Shown: one piece after another, positions 51,706 to 61,204 of the stretch
Position numbering within the stretch: the stretch's first letter is position 1
Layout: each line of letters begins with the position of its first letter
Assembly (NCBI GenBank): GCA_900542035.1
Contig: UQMJ01000001.1
Coordinates: forward strand, 62,001 to 126,000
Source: an uncultured Clostridium sp.
Lineage (GTDB): Bacteria > Bacillota > Clostridia > Lachnospirales > Lachnospiraceae
Direction: 5' to 3'
DNA: 64,000 nucleotides
Translations under genes and position numbers: made by a program
The notes under the pieces: model-generated
The model's database searches: none
The model's input: only the letters and a program-made list of their open reading frames with translations
Told to the model about the DNA's origin: nothing

Positions 51706-52857
51706 ATGCGAAAAACAGGACTGGGAATTTTTTTACTGGTATTAGCGCTTGGCGGGTGCGGCAGTCTGGCTGAGAAAGAAACATTTCCGGAAGAAGAACG
51801 GAAAATTGTCCAGCTGGGGACAGAATTTTACGAAGAGACAGCAGCAGAAAACCAGGAGGATACATTGGAAAACGTCCGCAGTCTGGTAGAACAATTTGGT
51901 TCCATGGGATATGCGGCAATTGACGGCAGAAACCAGGTAAATATGTCCCAGCCGGATTTGGCGCTTGAGTTCTGTCAAAAGGTGGAACAAAAAGAGAAGG
52001 GAAAGCTGCTGCTGATAGAAGTTCTTTCTCCGGAAGAATTTGTGATTTACCATTTTCAGACGCAGGAAGGACAGGTAAACGTAAAGAAGAGATATTATGA
52101 ATGGAAAGATGGGAAGATGGTTCTGGCAGATTCCGGAAGTTTTTCCGCAGAAAGCTGGAAGTATTGGGAAAACGGATATTTGATGTTTTCAAGCGTTTAT
52201 TATTCAGAAGAGTCTTACGCTCTTACCCTGAGCGGGGAAGAAGAGTATGCCGCTTTCCGTATTCTGCCTCTGCAGGAACAGTGCAGAGAAGGAAACAGAA
52301 CGTATCTTTTGCCAATCGGGTATGAATACAACAACCTGTTTATTACCGATTGGACAGAAGAAGATTTTGGAGACCTGGATTTTTACGATCTTTACGATCA
52401 CTTCTGCCTCCAGATGGGAGAACCCTATGTTCCGGAAGGTTCCTATGAAATCGGCCTGGAACGGGAAACTTACCGGATACCAGCAGCGGCATTTGAGCGG
52501 ATTATCCAGACGCGTTTTTCGATTACTAGTGAAACCCTTCAAAAGAAAGCAGCCTATTATTCAGACGACGATACGTATGCATACTGTCCAAGAGGACTTC
52601 AGGATATGGAATATCCGGAATATCCATATCCTGAAGTGATCGATATGACAGAACGAGAAGACGGAACCATTGCCCTTACTGTAAATGCGGTATTTCCCTA
52701 CAAGGGGATTTCAAAGGCTTTTGCCCATGAGGTAACAGTCCGTCCCCTGCCAGATGGACAGTTTCAATATGTGTCAAATCACATTCTTCCATCCGAAAGC
52801 AGCTATGAATTCACATGGTACACACCAAGAAATGAGATAGAAGATCGTGCAGATTAA
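51706..52857 (+). CDS. lipoprotein, DUF6070-like
   Basis: A 383-aa predicted lipoprotein: signal peptide with lipobox ALGGC (Cys18), then an exported domain rich in acidic and aromatic residues (QLGTEFYEETAAENQEDTLEN and YDLYDHFCLQMGEPYVPEGS, for example). I match it with moderate certainty to DUF6070, found in Lachnospiraceae. No enzyme motif is visible. AAGGAGAAGC precedes the start. Its 3' end overlaps the convergent oleate hydratase gene by four bases. Confidence 0.75.
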   Translation: MRKTGLGIFLLVLALGGCGSLAEKETFPEEERKIVQLGTEFYEETAAENQEDTLENVRSLVEQFGSMGYAAIDGRNQVNMSQPDLALEFCQKVEQKEKGKLLLIEVLSPEEFVIYHFQTQEGQVNVKKRYYEWKDGKMVLADSGSFSAESWKYWENGYLMFSSVYYSEESYALTLSGEEEYAAFRILPLQEQCREGNRTYLLPIGYEYNNLFITDWTEEDFGDLDFYDLYDHFCLQMGEPYVPEGSYEIGLERETYRIPAAAFERIIQTRFSITSETLQKKAAYYSDDDTYAYCPRGLQDMEYPEYPYPEVIDMTEREDGTIALTVNAVFPYKGISKAFAHEVTVRPLPDGQFQYVSNHILPSESSYEFTWYTPRNEIEDRAD

Positions 52858-54629
52858 ATTACCCCATATTCTTCCAGCAGCAGTTCCAGTTCAGTACCAT
52901 GGATTTTTTTCAAAGCTTCTTTTAAGGCAAGACGCTGCTTGAAATTCAGGTCCATATCGGTCAGTTTCTTGCCGTCCCGAAGTTTTACGGTGGCATCCAG
53001 GAGACAGCGGACGTCATAAACGCTTCCCCAGACTTCCGGCACGCCTCGGTCGATGGAGAGCAGAGTATAGACCGCTTCCATGGCAGTACGGATAGAATAT
53101 TCGGTAGTAAAGATGGTATCTCTTCCGGTTTCCGCAAACTGGCCGATAAACGCGAAATTTACCGCTTGTTTTGGCACGACAAGAGGCCGGTCTTCGATGG
53201 CCCTGGGCATGAAAAATGCAGTAATATAAGGCATCATGCAAGGAACCGTATTGGCGCTGTTTTCTGCCATATCCGCAATCTCGGTCTCAGGAACACCCAG
53301 ATGATACAGCCATTCCATACAGATTTCTTTTCCGGTGCAGTCCCGCATAGGTTTTTTTACATAATCTCCAGAACGGTCCGAGAAGAGACCATAGACCCAG
53401 ATTAGAAGCTGATCGCTGGGCTGGCTGCGAAACTGGGGCTGACGATTGATGGTCCAGCTTAAAAGCCAGGAGGAATCTTTAACCGTTACAATGCCTCCGG
53501 TAACCACCTTTCCGGAAAAGGGATCCCGTTTACAGATTTTCTTGATATAAGGAACAATCCGCTGATCCAGGGTCTGGATGGTTGCGCTCATCCAATTTGT
53601 CTGTTCTGGATGGCTGCAGAATTTTTTCGGATTCCCAAAGGCTGGATCCTGAGCGGCAATTTTCATCCACATATCCCATCCGCCGCCTTCTTTTAATTCT
53701 GGCTGGAATCGGGCAGGAGTGTTCTGACTGCCAAGAGAAGAATTTTCCACACAGCCGCCATTGGTAATCAATACCAGATCATCCGGAGTCAGCTTAATGG
53801 AATCCGGAACGCCATTTTTTAAAATATCAATCCGGACGGCCTGTTTTCTGGAGGGCTTGCAGTCAAACAGGACATTGGTAACCTGCACGCCAAAATGAAA
53901 CTGTACGCCAGAGTGCTCCAGATACTTTACCATAGGAAGGATCATGGATTCATACTGGTTATATTTGGTAAAACGCAGAGCAGAAAAGTCAGGCAGTCCT
54001 CCGATATGATGGATATAACGCTGGACATACCGCTTCATTTCCAGGGCGCTGTGCCAGTTTTCAAAAGCAAACATAGTACGCCAATAGAGCCAGAAGTTGG
54101 AGTCCAGGACCTCGCTGTCAAACACGTCGGTAATCCGTTTGTTCTGCAGCTGCTCTTCCGGAGTGAAAAACAGTTCCATAATCTCCATAGCTCCTCGGTC
54201 GGAAATGGAAAATTTCCCGTCTGTATGAGCGTCTTCTCCACGGTTTACAGTAGCGCGGCAGAGGGAGTAGTTCGGATCTTCTTTGTTCAGCCAGTAGTAT
54301 TCGTCCAGGACAGAGATTCCCTCTGTTTCAATCGATGGAATGGAACGGAACAGATCCCACATACATTCAAAATGATTGTCCATTTCCCGTCCGCCCCGCA
54401 TAACATAGCCGACGTTTTCAAATTTCCAGCCGTCACAGGCTCCGCCAGCAAGCTGTTCCTTTTCTAAAATGTGGATATGTCTGCCTTTCATCTGACCATC
54501 TCGGACCAGATAGCAGGCTGCAGATAAAGCAGCAAGTCCGCTTCCGACAATATATGCAGATTTCTGGTCAACGCCCTCTGGCTTTTTGGGGCGGGCAAAT
54601 GCTTCATAGTTTCCGCTGGAATAATACAT
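52854..54629 (-). CDS. ohyA: oleate hydratase
   Basis: FAD-dependent hydratase that adds water to cis-9 unsaturated fatty acids (oleate to 10-hydroxystearate), membrane-associated, 591 aa. The FAD-binding IVGSGLAALSAACYL is followed by LEKEQLAGGACDGW, and the substrate region includes VMRGGREMDNHFECMWDLF, both characteristic of the family. ATG 54629 is chosen because AGGAGG lies seven bases upstream; the ATG at 54635 would touch it. It lies downstream of a TetR gene on the same strand. Likely role: detoxification of host or dietary unsaturated fatty acids. Confidence 0.95.
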   Translation of the reverse strand: MYYSSGNYEAFARPKKPEGVDQKSAYIVGSGLAALSAACYLVRDGQMKGRHIHILEKEQLAGGACDGWKFENVGYVMRGGREMDNHFECMWDLFRSIPSIETEGISVLDEYYWLNKEDPNYSLCRATVNRGEDAHTDGKFSISDRGAMEIMELFFTPEEQLQNKRITDVFDSEVLDSNFWLYWRTMFAFENWHSALEMKRYVQRYIHHIGGLPDFSALRFTKYNQYESMILPMVKYLEHSGVQFHFGVQVTNVLFDCKPSRKQAVRIDILKNGVPDSIKLTPDDLVLITNGGCVENSSLGSQNTPARFQPELKEGGGWDMWMKIAAQDPAFGNPKKFCSHPEQTNWMSATIQTLDQRIVPYIKKICKRDPFSGKVVTGGIVTVKDSSWLLSWTINRQPQFRSQPSDQLLIWVYGLFSDRSGDYVKKPMRDCTGKEICMEWLYHLGVPETEIADMAENSANTVPCMMPYITAFFMPRAIEDRPLVVPKQAVNFAFIGQFAETGRDTIFTTEYSIRTAMEAVYTLLSIDRGVPEVWGSVYDVRCLLDATVKLRDGKKLTDMDLNFKQRLALKEALKKIHGTELELLLEEYGVI

Positions 54630-54701
54630 AACCATACCTCCTGTACTTCTTTGATAGGTATAAGGTAACAGGTTTGGGTACAGGCTGCAATAAACAGAAA
54701 T

Positions 54702-54732
54702 CCCGCTGTGATAAGAAACCCATCACAGCAGG
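54702..54732 (-). terminator. Hairpin between TetR and oleate hydratase genes
   Basis: CCCGCTGTGAT and ATCACAGCAGG (plus-strand 54702-54712 and 54722-54732) form an 11-bp stem with one mismatch or wobble. No long T tract follows on the minus strand, so it may be a weak terminator, attenuator or regulator site. Confidence 0.4.
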
Positions 54733-54752
54733 ACATATTGTAAAAAAAATTA

Positions 54753-55334
54753 TCATTTTAATGGATTTGATGGGGAAGCGTCTGCTGAAAAACGTTTTAA
54801 GGCAGAAGCAATATTTCCCTGCATGAGGAAAGCGAGCCGTTCAATCAGTACTTCGGGCTTTTCTTTCATATCCTGACGAATCCAGTCTAACAGCAGTCCG
54901 ACAAACCCATATTTATAAAAATGGGCGATAAATTCTTTGTCTGCCTGACATACATCCAGGCTGGAAGCCTGTTCCTCTACAACGCCTATCAGCAGGTCAT
55001 AGGTCAGCCGGTATAAATACCGCTCAATCTGTTCCCTGCTTACGGAACGGTATACATTGAGGATAAAGGGCCGGTTGTCCAGAACTGCCTGAAAAATCTG
55101 TAACAGTCCCTGCTGCCAGGTATCATACGTCTTTTTTCCAGCCAGAGCTTCCCTGGCATCTTCTTCACAGGCCCATTCTACAAGGTCATAAATATCTTTA
55201 AAATGATAGTAAAAGGTCATGCGGTTAATGCCGCAGTCATCCGTCAAATCCGCAATTGTAATTTTATCTAAAGGCTTTTTTAACAGCATTTTTTTCAGAG
55301 AGGCTTCCAAAGCCTTCTTGGTAATCTGAGACAC
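54753..55334 (-). CDS. TetR/AcrR family regulator, DhaS-like
   Basis: A 193-aa regulator with an N-terminal TetR helix-turn-helix (ITIADLTDDCGINRMTFYYHFKDIYDL, in shortened form around residues 25-52) and a mostly helical C-terminal domain of the TetR_C_8/DhaS type. GTG 55334 is preferred: GAGGTGG lies about eight bases upstream, while GTG 55343 falls inside that site. It is divergent from the efflux operon and upstream of oleate hydratase, so control of both is plausible. Fatty acids as ligands are inference. Confidence 0.88.
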   Translation of the reverse strand: MSQITKKALEASLKKMLLKKPLDKITIADLTDDCGINRMTFYYHFKDIYDLVEWACEEDAREALAGKKTYDTWQQGLLQIFQAVLDNRPFILNVYRSVSREQIERYLYRLTYDLLIGVVEEQASSLDVCQADKEFIAHFYKYGFVGLLLDWIRQDMKEKPEVLIERLAFLMQGNIASALKRFSADASPSNPLK

Positions 55335-55378
55335 AGATGCCACCTCGTCTTTCTATAGAACTATGGGGAATGGTTTCC

Positions 55379-55393
55379 TATAATCGGATTATA
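55379..55393 (-). promoter_or_regulatory. Palindromic operator at the TetR promoter
   Basis: TATAATCGGATTATA, a 7+1+7 palindrome, lies about 45 bp upstream of the TetR start and includes a TATAAT -10 element on the minus strand. A GGAA...TTCC half-palindrome sits next to it. A repressor bound here could affect both divergent units. Confidence 0.5.
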
Positions 55394-55507
55394 CCATGAA
55401 AGAAACGCAAGAAATAGAAAATTTACAAAAACTTTCTGTTTTTTTGAAGACGGGAAATTCTGCCGCTCGTTATAAGAAAAAGAAGAGGAGAACAGGAGGA
55501 TGGAAAA

Positions 55508-56821
55508 ATGAGTGAATTGGATCAGCAGATACAGGAATTACTATCCGAAACAGATACAAAAAAGAAAAAAGGCAGACGGCCGTTTGGAAAAAAGAAAAAG
55601 ATCCTGTTTGGATGCGGTGCGGCAATGATTGTACTGTTTGCAGGCATTCAGATGTTTGGCGGAAAGAAAGAAACCATTCCTGCCGTTTTGACTGCGCAGC
55701 TGGCAAAGGGCAGTATCCAGAATGTCCTTTCTGTCAGCGGTCCGGTTTCCGGTACGGACAGCGTAGACGTGGTGTCCAACCTTCATGCGGAAATTAAGAG
55801 CATTGCGGTAAAAGAGGGGGATAAAGTAACAGAAGGACAGATCCTGGCAGAAATTGATGATTCCGATTTATTAAAAGAACTGGAAATTGCCCAGAATTCC
55901 TATGATTTGGCTGTGGCAAAAAAAGAAGAGACCCTTCGGGATACTCGGAATGCTTATGCCAAAGCAGTACAGGATTACCAGGCGGCCCAGGCAAACTACA
56001 ACCGGCAGAGCGTTCTGGCCCAGGCAGGAGGGATTTCTGCTGTTGAGCTGGAAACTGCAGCCAATGCCCTTTCCGATGCAAAGCGGGCAGTCGATGGATA
56101 TACATTAGAAGACGGCCAGGTGGTAACAGACAAGTCCTATGATTTGGAAATCAAAAATGCCCAATACAACCTGGATAAGGCAAAGGAAAATCTGGAAGAA
56201 TCTGTCATTAAGGCTCCGATTTCCGGAACCGTAGTGCGGGTCAATAGTAAAGTGGGACAGTTTGCAGACAAATCCGAAGACAATGAGCCGATGTTTATCA
56301 TCGAAAATCTGGACACCCTGGAGCTGGAGATTAAAATCAGCGAGTATTCCATTGGAAAGGTAAAGAAAGGTCAGAAGGCGGAAATCACTGCTGATATTTT
56401 AGGAGGGGAATGCGTAAATGGAGAAGTAATTTCCATTTCTCCTACTGGGGAAGAAAAAGGCGGCGGATCGACAGAGCGGGTTATCCCTACTACGATACGG
56501 GTTATGGATGAGCATACTGGATTGATTGCAGGGATTACGGCAAAGGCAGCCATTGTGCTGGAAGAAGCGGAAGATACCTGGGTAGTGCCGATTTCCGCTC
56601 TCCGCACAGAAGCAGACGGAACCAACGCGCTGGTAACTGTGGAAGATGGCGTCTGCCATATGGTGCCGGTAACAACCGGCATAGAAAGCGACATCAGTAT
56701 AGAAGTTTTCCCAGCAGAGGGAGGGACATTGATGGAAGGAATGAACTACATTGTGACTCCGGATGCGGGACTGACAGAAGGGACAAGCGTGACTGTAATG
56801 CCGTCAGCTGCCGCAGAATAG
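55508..56821 (+). CDS. MacA-like efflux adaptor (HlyD/RND periplasmic adaptor family)
   Basis: A 437-aa membrane-fusion-type protein. Short charged N-terminus, one transmembrane helix (about residues 33-52), a biotinyl-lipoyl-like half (AEIKSIAVKEGDKVTEGQILAEID), a coiled-coil hairpin (about 115-225), the matching lipoyl half (VIKAPISGTVVRVN), then beta-barrel domains. First gene of an adaptor-ATPase-permease operon (MacAB-like), as found in Firmicutes for export of peptides, drugs or lipids. AGGAGGATGGAAA precedes the start. Confidence 0.93.
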   Translation: MSELDQQIQELLSETDTKKKKGRRPFGKKKKILFGCGAAMIVLFAGIQMFGGKKETIPAVLTAQLAKGSIQNVLSVSGPVSGTDSVDVVSNLHAEIKSIAVKEGDKVTEGQILAEIDDSDLLKELEIAQNSYDLAVAKKEETLRDTRNAYAKAVQDYQAAQANYNRQSVLAQAGGISAVELETAANALSDAKRAVDGYTLEDGQVVTDKSYDLEIKNAQYNLDKAKENLEESVIKAPISGTVVRVNSKVGQFADKSEDNEPMFIIENLDTLELEIKISEYSIGKVKKGQKAEITADILGGECVNGEVISISPTGEEKGGGSTERVIPTTIRVMDEHTGLIAGITAKAAIVLEEAEDTWVVPISALRTEADGTNALVTVEDGVCHMVPVTTGIESDISIEVFPAEGGTLMEGMNYIVTPDAGLTEGTSVTVMPSAAAE

Positions 56822-56831
56822 GGGGCGTTTT

Positions 56832-57629
56832 ATGAAGAGAAAAGTTTCGGCTTATTCCACTGAAAATGTCCAGGAAGACTTAATCCGGCTGGAAGATCTG
56901 GTAAAGATTTACGATACGGGAGCAATTAAAGTATTGGGCCTGAAGAAAATTAACCTGACCATTAAACGGGGAGAATTTGTGGCCATTATGGGGCAGTCTG
57001 GTTCGGGAAAATCAACGTTGATGAATATTTTAGGCTGTCTGGACCGGCCAACCCTTGGTCATTACTATTTAGACGGGGTAGATACCGCCGCATTAAGCCC
57101 GAACGAACTTTCTGATGTCAGAAACCGGAAAATCGGCTTTGTATTTCAGTCCTTTAATCTGATTGCCAGGACGTCCGCAGTAAAAAATGTAGAAATCCCT
57201 ATGATTTATGCCAGAAAACCCAAGAAAGAACGGAGGCAGAGGGCGCTGGTGCTGTTGGAAAAGGTTGGTCTGGGCCAGCGGTTTGAACATATGCCCAATG
57301 AACTTTCCGGAGGCCAGAGACAGAGAGTGGCGATTGCCAGAGCGCTGGCCAACGAGCCGCCGCTTATCCTGGCAGACGAGCCTACCGGCAATCTGGATAC
57401 GGCGTCATCCATTGAGATTATGGAGATTTTCAGCGAACTTCATCGGGAAGGTGCCACAGTAGTTGTAGTTACCCATGAAGAAAACATCGCAGCATTTACC
57501 CACCGGATTATCCGGTTCCAGGATGGAAAAGTGGTCAGCGATGAAATCAATCCCAATCCTACGGTTACAGGACATGAAAACCATATGGAAGGCCTGTACC
57601 ATGTAGGGAATAACGGGAAGGAGGCATAA
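56832..57629 (+). CDS. ABC transporter ATP-binding protein, MacB/LolD-type
   Basis: A 265-aa ATPase: Walker A GQSGSGKST, Q-loop FQSFNLIARTSA, signature LSGGQRQRVAIARAL, Walker B LILADEPTGNLD, H-loop VTHE. It drives the FtsX-like permease encoded two bases downstream. The C-terminal ~35 residues after the H-loop region are an extension rich in Asn and His (TGHENHMEGLYHVGN), not needed for the fold. Starts 10 bp after the adaptor gene. Confidence 0.95.
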   Translation: MKRKVSAYSTENVQEDLIRLEDLVKIYDTGAIKVLGLKKINLTIKRGEFVAIMGQSGSGKSTLMNILGCLDRPTLGHYYLDGVDTAALSPNELSDVRNRKIGFVFQSFNLIARTSAVKNVEIPMIYARKPKKERRQRALVLLEKVGLGQRFEHMPNELSGGQRQRVAIARALANEPPLILADEPTGNLDTASSIEIMEIFSELHREGATVVVVTHEENIAAFTHRIIRFQDGKVVSDEINPNPTVTGHENHMEGLYHVGNNGKEA

Positions 57630-57630
57630 T

Positions 57631-58842
57631 ATGCTGTTTGAAAATATGTCAATGGCATTTCATGCCATTAAAGCTAATAAAATGCGGGCGTTTCTGACCA
57701 TGCTTGGAATTATCATCGGCATTGGATCCGTGATTTCAATCGTATCGATTGGCGATACGATGAGAAGTCTGTTTACGGATTTATATAAAGACGTGGGACT
57801 GACCCAGGCCTACATTTCCATCGGCTATTGGATTGAAGATACGCATCAGAGCGATTATTTTACGCTGGACGATTTGGAACGGATTGACGAGGTGTTTGGG
57901 GATGAGATCGCTTATATGGACAGCAGCGCGTATGTCAGTGCGGAAGTCCAGGCCGGAAGAACCAAGATGAAGTTTGATTTTAACGGTATTGATTATAACT
58001 ACATAGACGTACAGCCGGTTACCATGGTGGCAGGGCGTTACCTGAATGAAGGGGACATTTTAGGAAGAAAGAAAAATGTTGTCATAGAAGAGCAGAGCGC
58101 CATAAACTTGTTCGGAACTGCAGACGCAGTGGGGAAAACCTTCCGGACAACGATTTACGGCAATACAGAAGAATATAATATTGTAGGCGTCTACCGCAAA
58201 GAAATGAGTCCTTTTATGGCGCTTATGATGGGAAGCGGAAGCGATACCGGAACGGCGTTTATTCCCTATACCCTTTTGACCTGGCCCAACGACTACTTTT
58301 ACTCCTGTCATGTATTTGCAAAAGACAACGTCGATCTGCCGGATTTTTTCAGCCGTCTGACTGCTTTTATCGCCAAGATGAAGGGAAGGACGCCGGACGA
58401 CTATTATGTTCAGACGGCCATTGACGAAATGGCAAGCGTAGACAGCATGATGGGAGGGATTTCTGCCGCCGTAGGAGGCATTGCCGCAATTTCTCTTTTA
58501 GTAGGAGGCATTGGAATTATGAATATCATGCTGGTATCCGTTACGGAACGAACCAGGGAAATCGGTATCCGGAAAGCCCTAGGCGCCAGAACCAGGGACG
58601 TGCTGATTCAGTTTCTGACCGAGTCGGCGCTGCTGTCAGCTTTTGGGGGAATCCTGGGAGTTGTTCTGTCTGTGGGTCTGGTCAGTCTGGGCGGTATGGC
58701 GTTTGGAATACCAGTCGTGGTAAAACCAGGAGTTGTGATTATGGCAGTGTCCTTTTCTGCAGTAGTCGGGATTTTCTTTGGCCTTTATCCTGCTTCTAAA
58801 GCAGCAAAAGCAGATCCGATTGACGCCCTGCGGTATGAATAA
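57631..58842 (+). CDS. ABC transporter permease, MacB/FtsX-type
   Basis: A 403-aa permease: N-terminal transmembrane helix (MRAFLTMLGIIIGIGSVISIVSIG), a large extracytoplasmic MacB_PCD domain (about residues 45-260), then an FtsX domain with three helices and the ERTREIGIRKALGAR coupling segment. It completes the MacAB-type efflux system with the adaptor and ATPase just upstream. Followed by a hairpin and the convergent thi operon. Confidence 0.95.
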   Translation: MLFENMSMAFHAIKANKMRAFLTMLGIIIGIGSVISIVSIGDTMRSLFTDLYKDVGLTQAYISIGYWIEDTHQSDYFTLDDLERIDEVFGDEIAYMDSSAYVSAEVQAGRTKMKFDFNGIDYNYIDVQPVTMVAGRYLNEGDILGRKKNVVIEEQSAINLFGTADAVGKTFRTTIYGNTEEYNIVGVYRKEMSPFMALMMGSGSDTGTAFIPYTLLTWPNDYFYSCHVFAKDNVDLPDFFSRLTAFIAKMKGRTPDDYYVQTAIDEMASVDSMMGGISAAVGGIAAISLLVGGIGIMNIMLVSVTERTREIGIRKALGARTRDVLIQFLTESALLSAFGGILGVVLSVGLVSLGGMAFGIPVVVKPGVVIMAVSFSAVVGIFFGLYPASKAAKADPIDALRYE

Positions 58843-58874
58843 ACGGCCTGCACCGAAAAGGAATAGCAGGCCGT
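58843..58874. terminator. Hairpin between convergent efflux and thi operons
   Basis: ACGGCCTGC (58843-58851) pairs with GCAGGCCGT (58866-58874), starting right after the permease stop codon. There is no long T tract, but the position between convergent genes suggests a shared terminator. Confidence 0.6.
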
Positions 58875-58882
58875 CCGGATGA

Positions 58883-59668
58883 TTAACGGTTTAATAAATA
58901 TCCGTGATCCATGGGGCCGCGTCCATTTCCCAAGTCCAGCATTGCAGAAAGGGCGCCGGACAGATAAGCCTTGGCATTGGACACAGCGGTTTCCAGATCC
59001 GCTCCCTTTGCCAGGTTTGATGCAATGGCGCTGGACAGGGTGCATCCGGTTCCATGGGTGTTGGGATTCTGGATTCGCTGGCCGAAAAACCATTTGCAGA
59101 CACCATCTGAAAAAAGAAGATCATTGGCGCCATGAATCAGATGGCCGCCTTTCAGCAAAACTGCGCAGCCAGAATCCCGATGAATGATTCTGGCTGCTTC
59201 TTCCATTTGGCGCTCATTGGAGATGGCCATGCCGGACAGGACTTCTGCTTCCGGAATGTTTGGGGTAATAACTGAAGCAAGGGGAAGCAGCCGGTTTTTC
59301 AGGGACAGGACAGCTTCGGATTCTATTAAACGAGAGCCGGAAGTAGCCGCCATAACCGGATCGACCACAATATTTTTAGCGCCGTAAAAGGAGAGACGTT
59401 CTGCAATCACTTCAATAAGCTGGGAACTGGCAACCATTCCGATTTTGACGGCATCTGGAAAAATGTCGGTAAAAACCATATCCAGCTGCTTCTTTAAAAA
59501 TTCCGGAGGAACCTCCAGGATTCCATCGACTCCTGTGGTATTCTGGGCTGTCAGGGCAGAGATGGCGCTCATGCCATAGACGCCGTTCATGGTCATGGTT
59601 TTTAAATCTGCCTGAATGCCGGCTCCGCCGCTGCAGTCACTTCCGGCAATCGATAAAACGGTGTTCAT
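58883..59668 (-). CDS. thiD: hydroxymethylpyrimidine/phosphomethylpyrimidine kinase
   Basis: A 261-aa ribokinase-fold enzyme that phosphorylates HMP and HMP-P in thiamine salvage and synthesis. SIAGSDCSGGAGIQADLKT is the family start, and the ATP/anion-hole segment NTHGTGCTLSSAIA is at the C-terminus. Last gene of the thiM-thiE-thiD operon, two bases after thiE. Confidence 0.96.
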   Translation of the reverse strand: MNTVLSIAGSDCSGGAGIQADLKTMTMNGVYGMSAISALTAQNTTGVDGILEVPPEFLKKQLDMVFTDIFPDAVKIGMVASSQLIEVIAERLSFYGAKNIVVDPVMAATSGSRLIESEAVLSLKNRLLPLASVITPNIPEAEVLSGMAISNERQMEEAARIIHRDSGCAVLLKGGHLIHGANDLLFSDGVCKWFFGQRIQNPNTHGTGCTLSSAIASNLAKGADLETAVSNAKAYLSGALSAMLDLGNGRGPMDHGYLLNR

Positions 59669-59669
59669 T

Positions 59670-60326
59670 TCAAATTTCCTCCTGTTCTGTTTCTACCATC
59701 TGTCTGGATAACTGATAAAAATCTTGGCAGGTCTGCTCAATGTCTTTTGCGCCAAAAATCGCGCTGACCAGGGCAACTCCGTCTGCTTTGCTTCCAGAAA
59801 GAGATAAAATATTGTCTTTGCTGATTCCGCCGATGGCGACTACGGGAACCGGTACAGCCTGGCAGATGTCCCGAAGAGTTCCTAAAGAAAGAGGTTGGGC
59901 GTCTGCTTTGGTAGACGTGGAAAACATTGCGCCGACGCCTAGATAATCAGCCCCGTCGCGGACGGCTTTCTGTGCTTCCGAAACACTGTGGGCGGAAACC
60001 CCGATGATCATCTGGCTGCCGACAAGGGCTCTTACCTGGGCAGGGGACATATCATCCTGCCCGACATGGATTCCATCAGCTTTGCAGGCTAAAGCAATTT
60101 CTACATTGTCATTGATAATAAAAGGAACGTGGTATTGATGGCACAGCTGGCAAAGTTCAACGGCCTCTTTTAAAAACGTCTCTTGATCCAGGTCTTTTTC
60201 CCGAAGCTGGATACAGGTTACGCCGCCCTTTAAGGCAGATTCTACCTGCTGGTACAGGCTCTGGGTTCCAGTCCAGGACCGGTCAGTTACTCCATATAAA
60301 AGCATATAGGATTTATCGCATTTCAT
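59670..60326 (-). CDS. thiE: thiamine-phosphate synthase
   Basis: A 218-aa TIM-barrel enzyme joining HMP-PP and THZ-P to thiamine phosphate. IQLREKD, FIINDNVEIAL, DGIHVGQDDM, GVSAHSV, YLGVGAMFSTSTK and VAIGGI are the expected family motifs. Its start overlaps the end of thiM by 14 bp. Confidence 0.96.
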   Translation of the reverse strand: MKCDKSYMLLYGVTDRSWTGTQSLYQQVESALKGGVTCIQLREKDLDQETFLKEAVELCQLCHQYHVPFIINDNVEIALACKADGIHVGQDDMSPAQVRALVGSQMIIGVSAHSVSEAQKAVRDGADYLGVGAMFSTSTKADAQPLSLGTLRDICQAVPVPVVAIGGISKDNILSLSGSKADGVALVSAIFGAKDIEQTCQDFYQLSRQMVETEQEEI

Positions 60327-61134
60327 AGCTGGCTCCCTTCTCCAGAATTTCTGGCGTCATGTTAAAAATGGCATCAATCAGATAAGCACGGTAAGAAGCG
60401 TTTCCGTCCTGCGGGCCCATACGCCTGGCGGCGGTTTCACCGGCAAGTCCCATAGCGCATACGGCAGCAGCAGAGGCGGTTGCCAAATCGTCTGGAAAAG
60501 AGGCGGCAAAAGCTGCAGTCAGCGCGGAAAGCTGGCATCCGGTTCCGGTTACAGAAGCCATAAGAGAATGGCCGTTTTTGATGCAGTAGGTAGTGGTTTC
60601 ATCGCTTACCAGGTCAATGCTTCCGGTAATCGCTACAACGGCGCCTAATTTTTTGGAAGCAGCTTTGGCAAAAGCGGCAGCTTGTTCTAGATTTTCTTCG
60701 GTAATGCTGTCGGCAGATCCAGCATCTACGCCTCTGCAAGAGGAGCTTCCCATAGTCAGAGCTTTGATTTCCGACAGATTTCCCCGTATGACAGAAAAAT
60801 GAAGTCTGGATAAAAGCATCTGCGCCGCTTCTGTCCGAAACTGGGAAACACCGGCGCCTACCGGATCAAAAACGACGGGATGGCACAAAGCGTTGGATAC
60901 GTTACCGGCAAGAAGCATAGCATCCAGTCTCTGCCTGTTTAAGGTGCCAAGATTTAAAACCAGACCGTCGCAGCCTGCGGCAACCTCTTCTGCTTCAGCC
61001 GGATCATCTGCCATAATCGGAGATGCGCCGCAGGCCAAAAGAAGATTGGCGCAGTCATTGGCAGTCACATAATTGGTAATACTGTGGATAAGCGGCTTCT
61101 TTTTGCGGACCGCTTCGAAAACAGATTGAAACAT
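60313..61134 (-). CDS. thiM: hydroxyethylthiazole kinase
   Basis: A 273-aa kinase phosphorylating hydroxyethylthiazole for thiamine salvage. PLIHSITNYVTANDCAN, PVVFDPVGAG, GNLSEIKAL and SVTGTGCQLSAL are characteristic. First gene behind a TPP riboswitch with terminator. The operon contains the salvage and coupling genes only; no thiC or thiazole-synthesis gene is in the window. Confidence 0.96.
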   Translation of the reverse strand: MFQSVFEAVRKKKPLIHSITNYVTANDCANLLLACGASPIMADDPAEAEEVAAGCDGLVLNLGTLNRQRLDAMLLAGNVSNALCHPVVFDPVGAGVSQFRTEAAQMLLSRLHFSVIRGNLSEIKALTMGSSSCRGVDAGSADSITEENLEQAAAFAKAASKKLGAVVAITGSIDLVSDETTTYCIKNGHSLMASVTGTGCQLSALTAAFAASFPDDLATASAAAVCAMGLAGETAARRMGPQDGNASYRAYLIDAIFNMTPEILEKGASYEMR

Positions 61135-61160
61135 AAGATAAAGTCCTTCCTGATTAGAAA

Positions 61161-61197
61161 AATGAAAAACAGGAGATACCGCTGCGGCATCTCCTGT
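61161..61197 (-). terminator. Riboswitch-linked terminator
   Basis: A stem of ACAGGAGAT(A/G)CCGC type with its complement (61169-61197), with GTTTTTCATT following on the minus strand. It lies between the TPP aptamer and thiM. Confidence 0.85.
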
Positions 61198-61204
61198 AAA
61201 AAAT

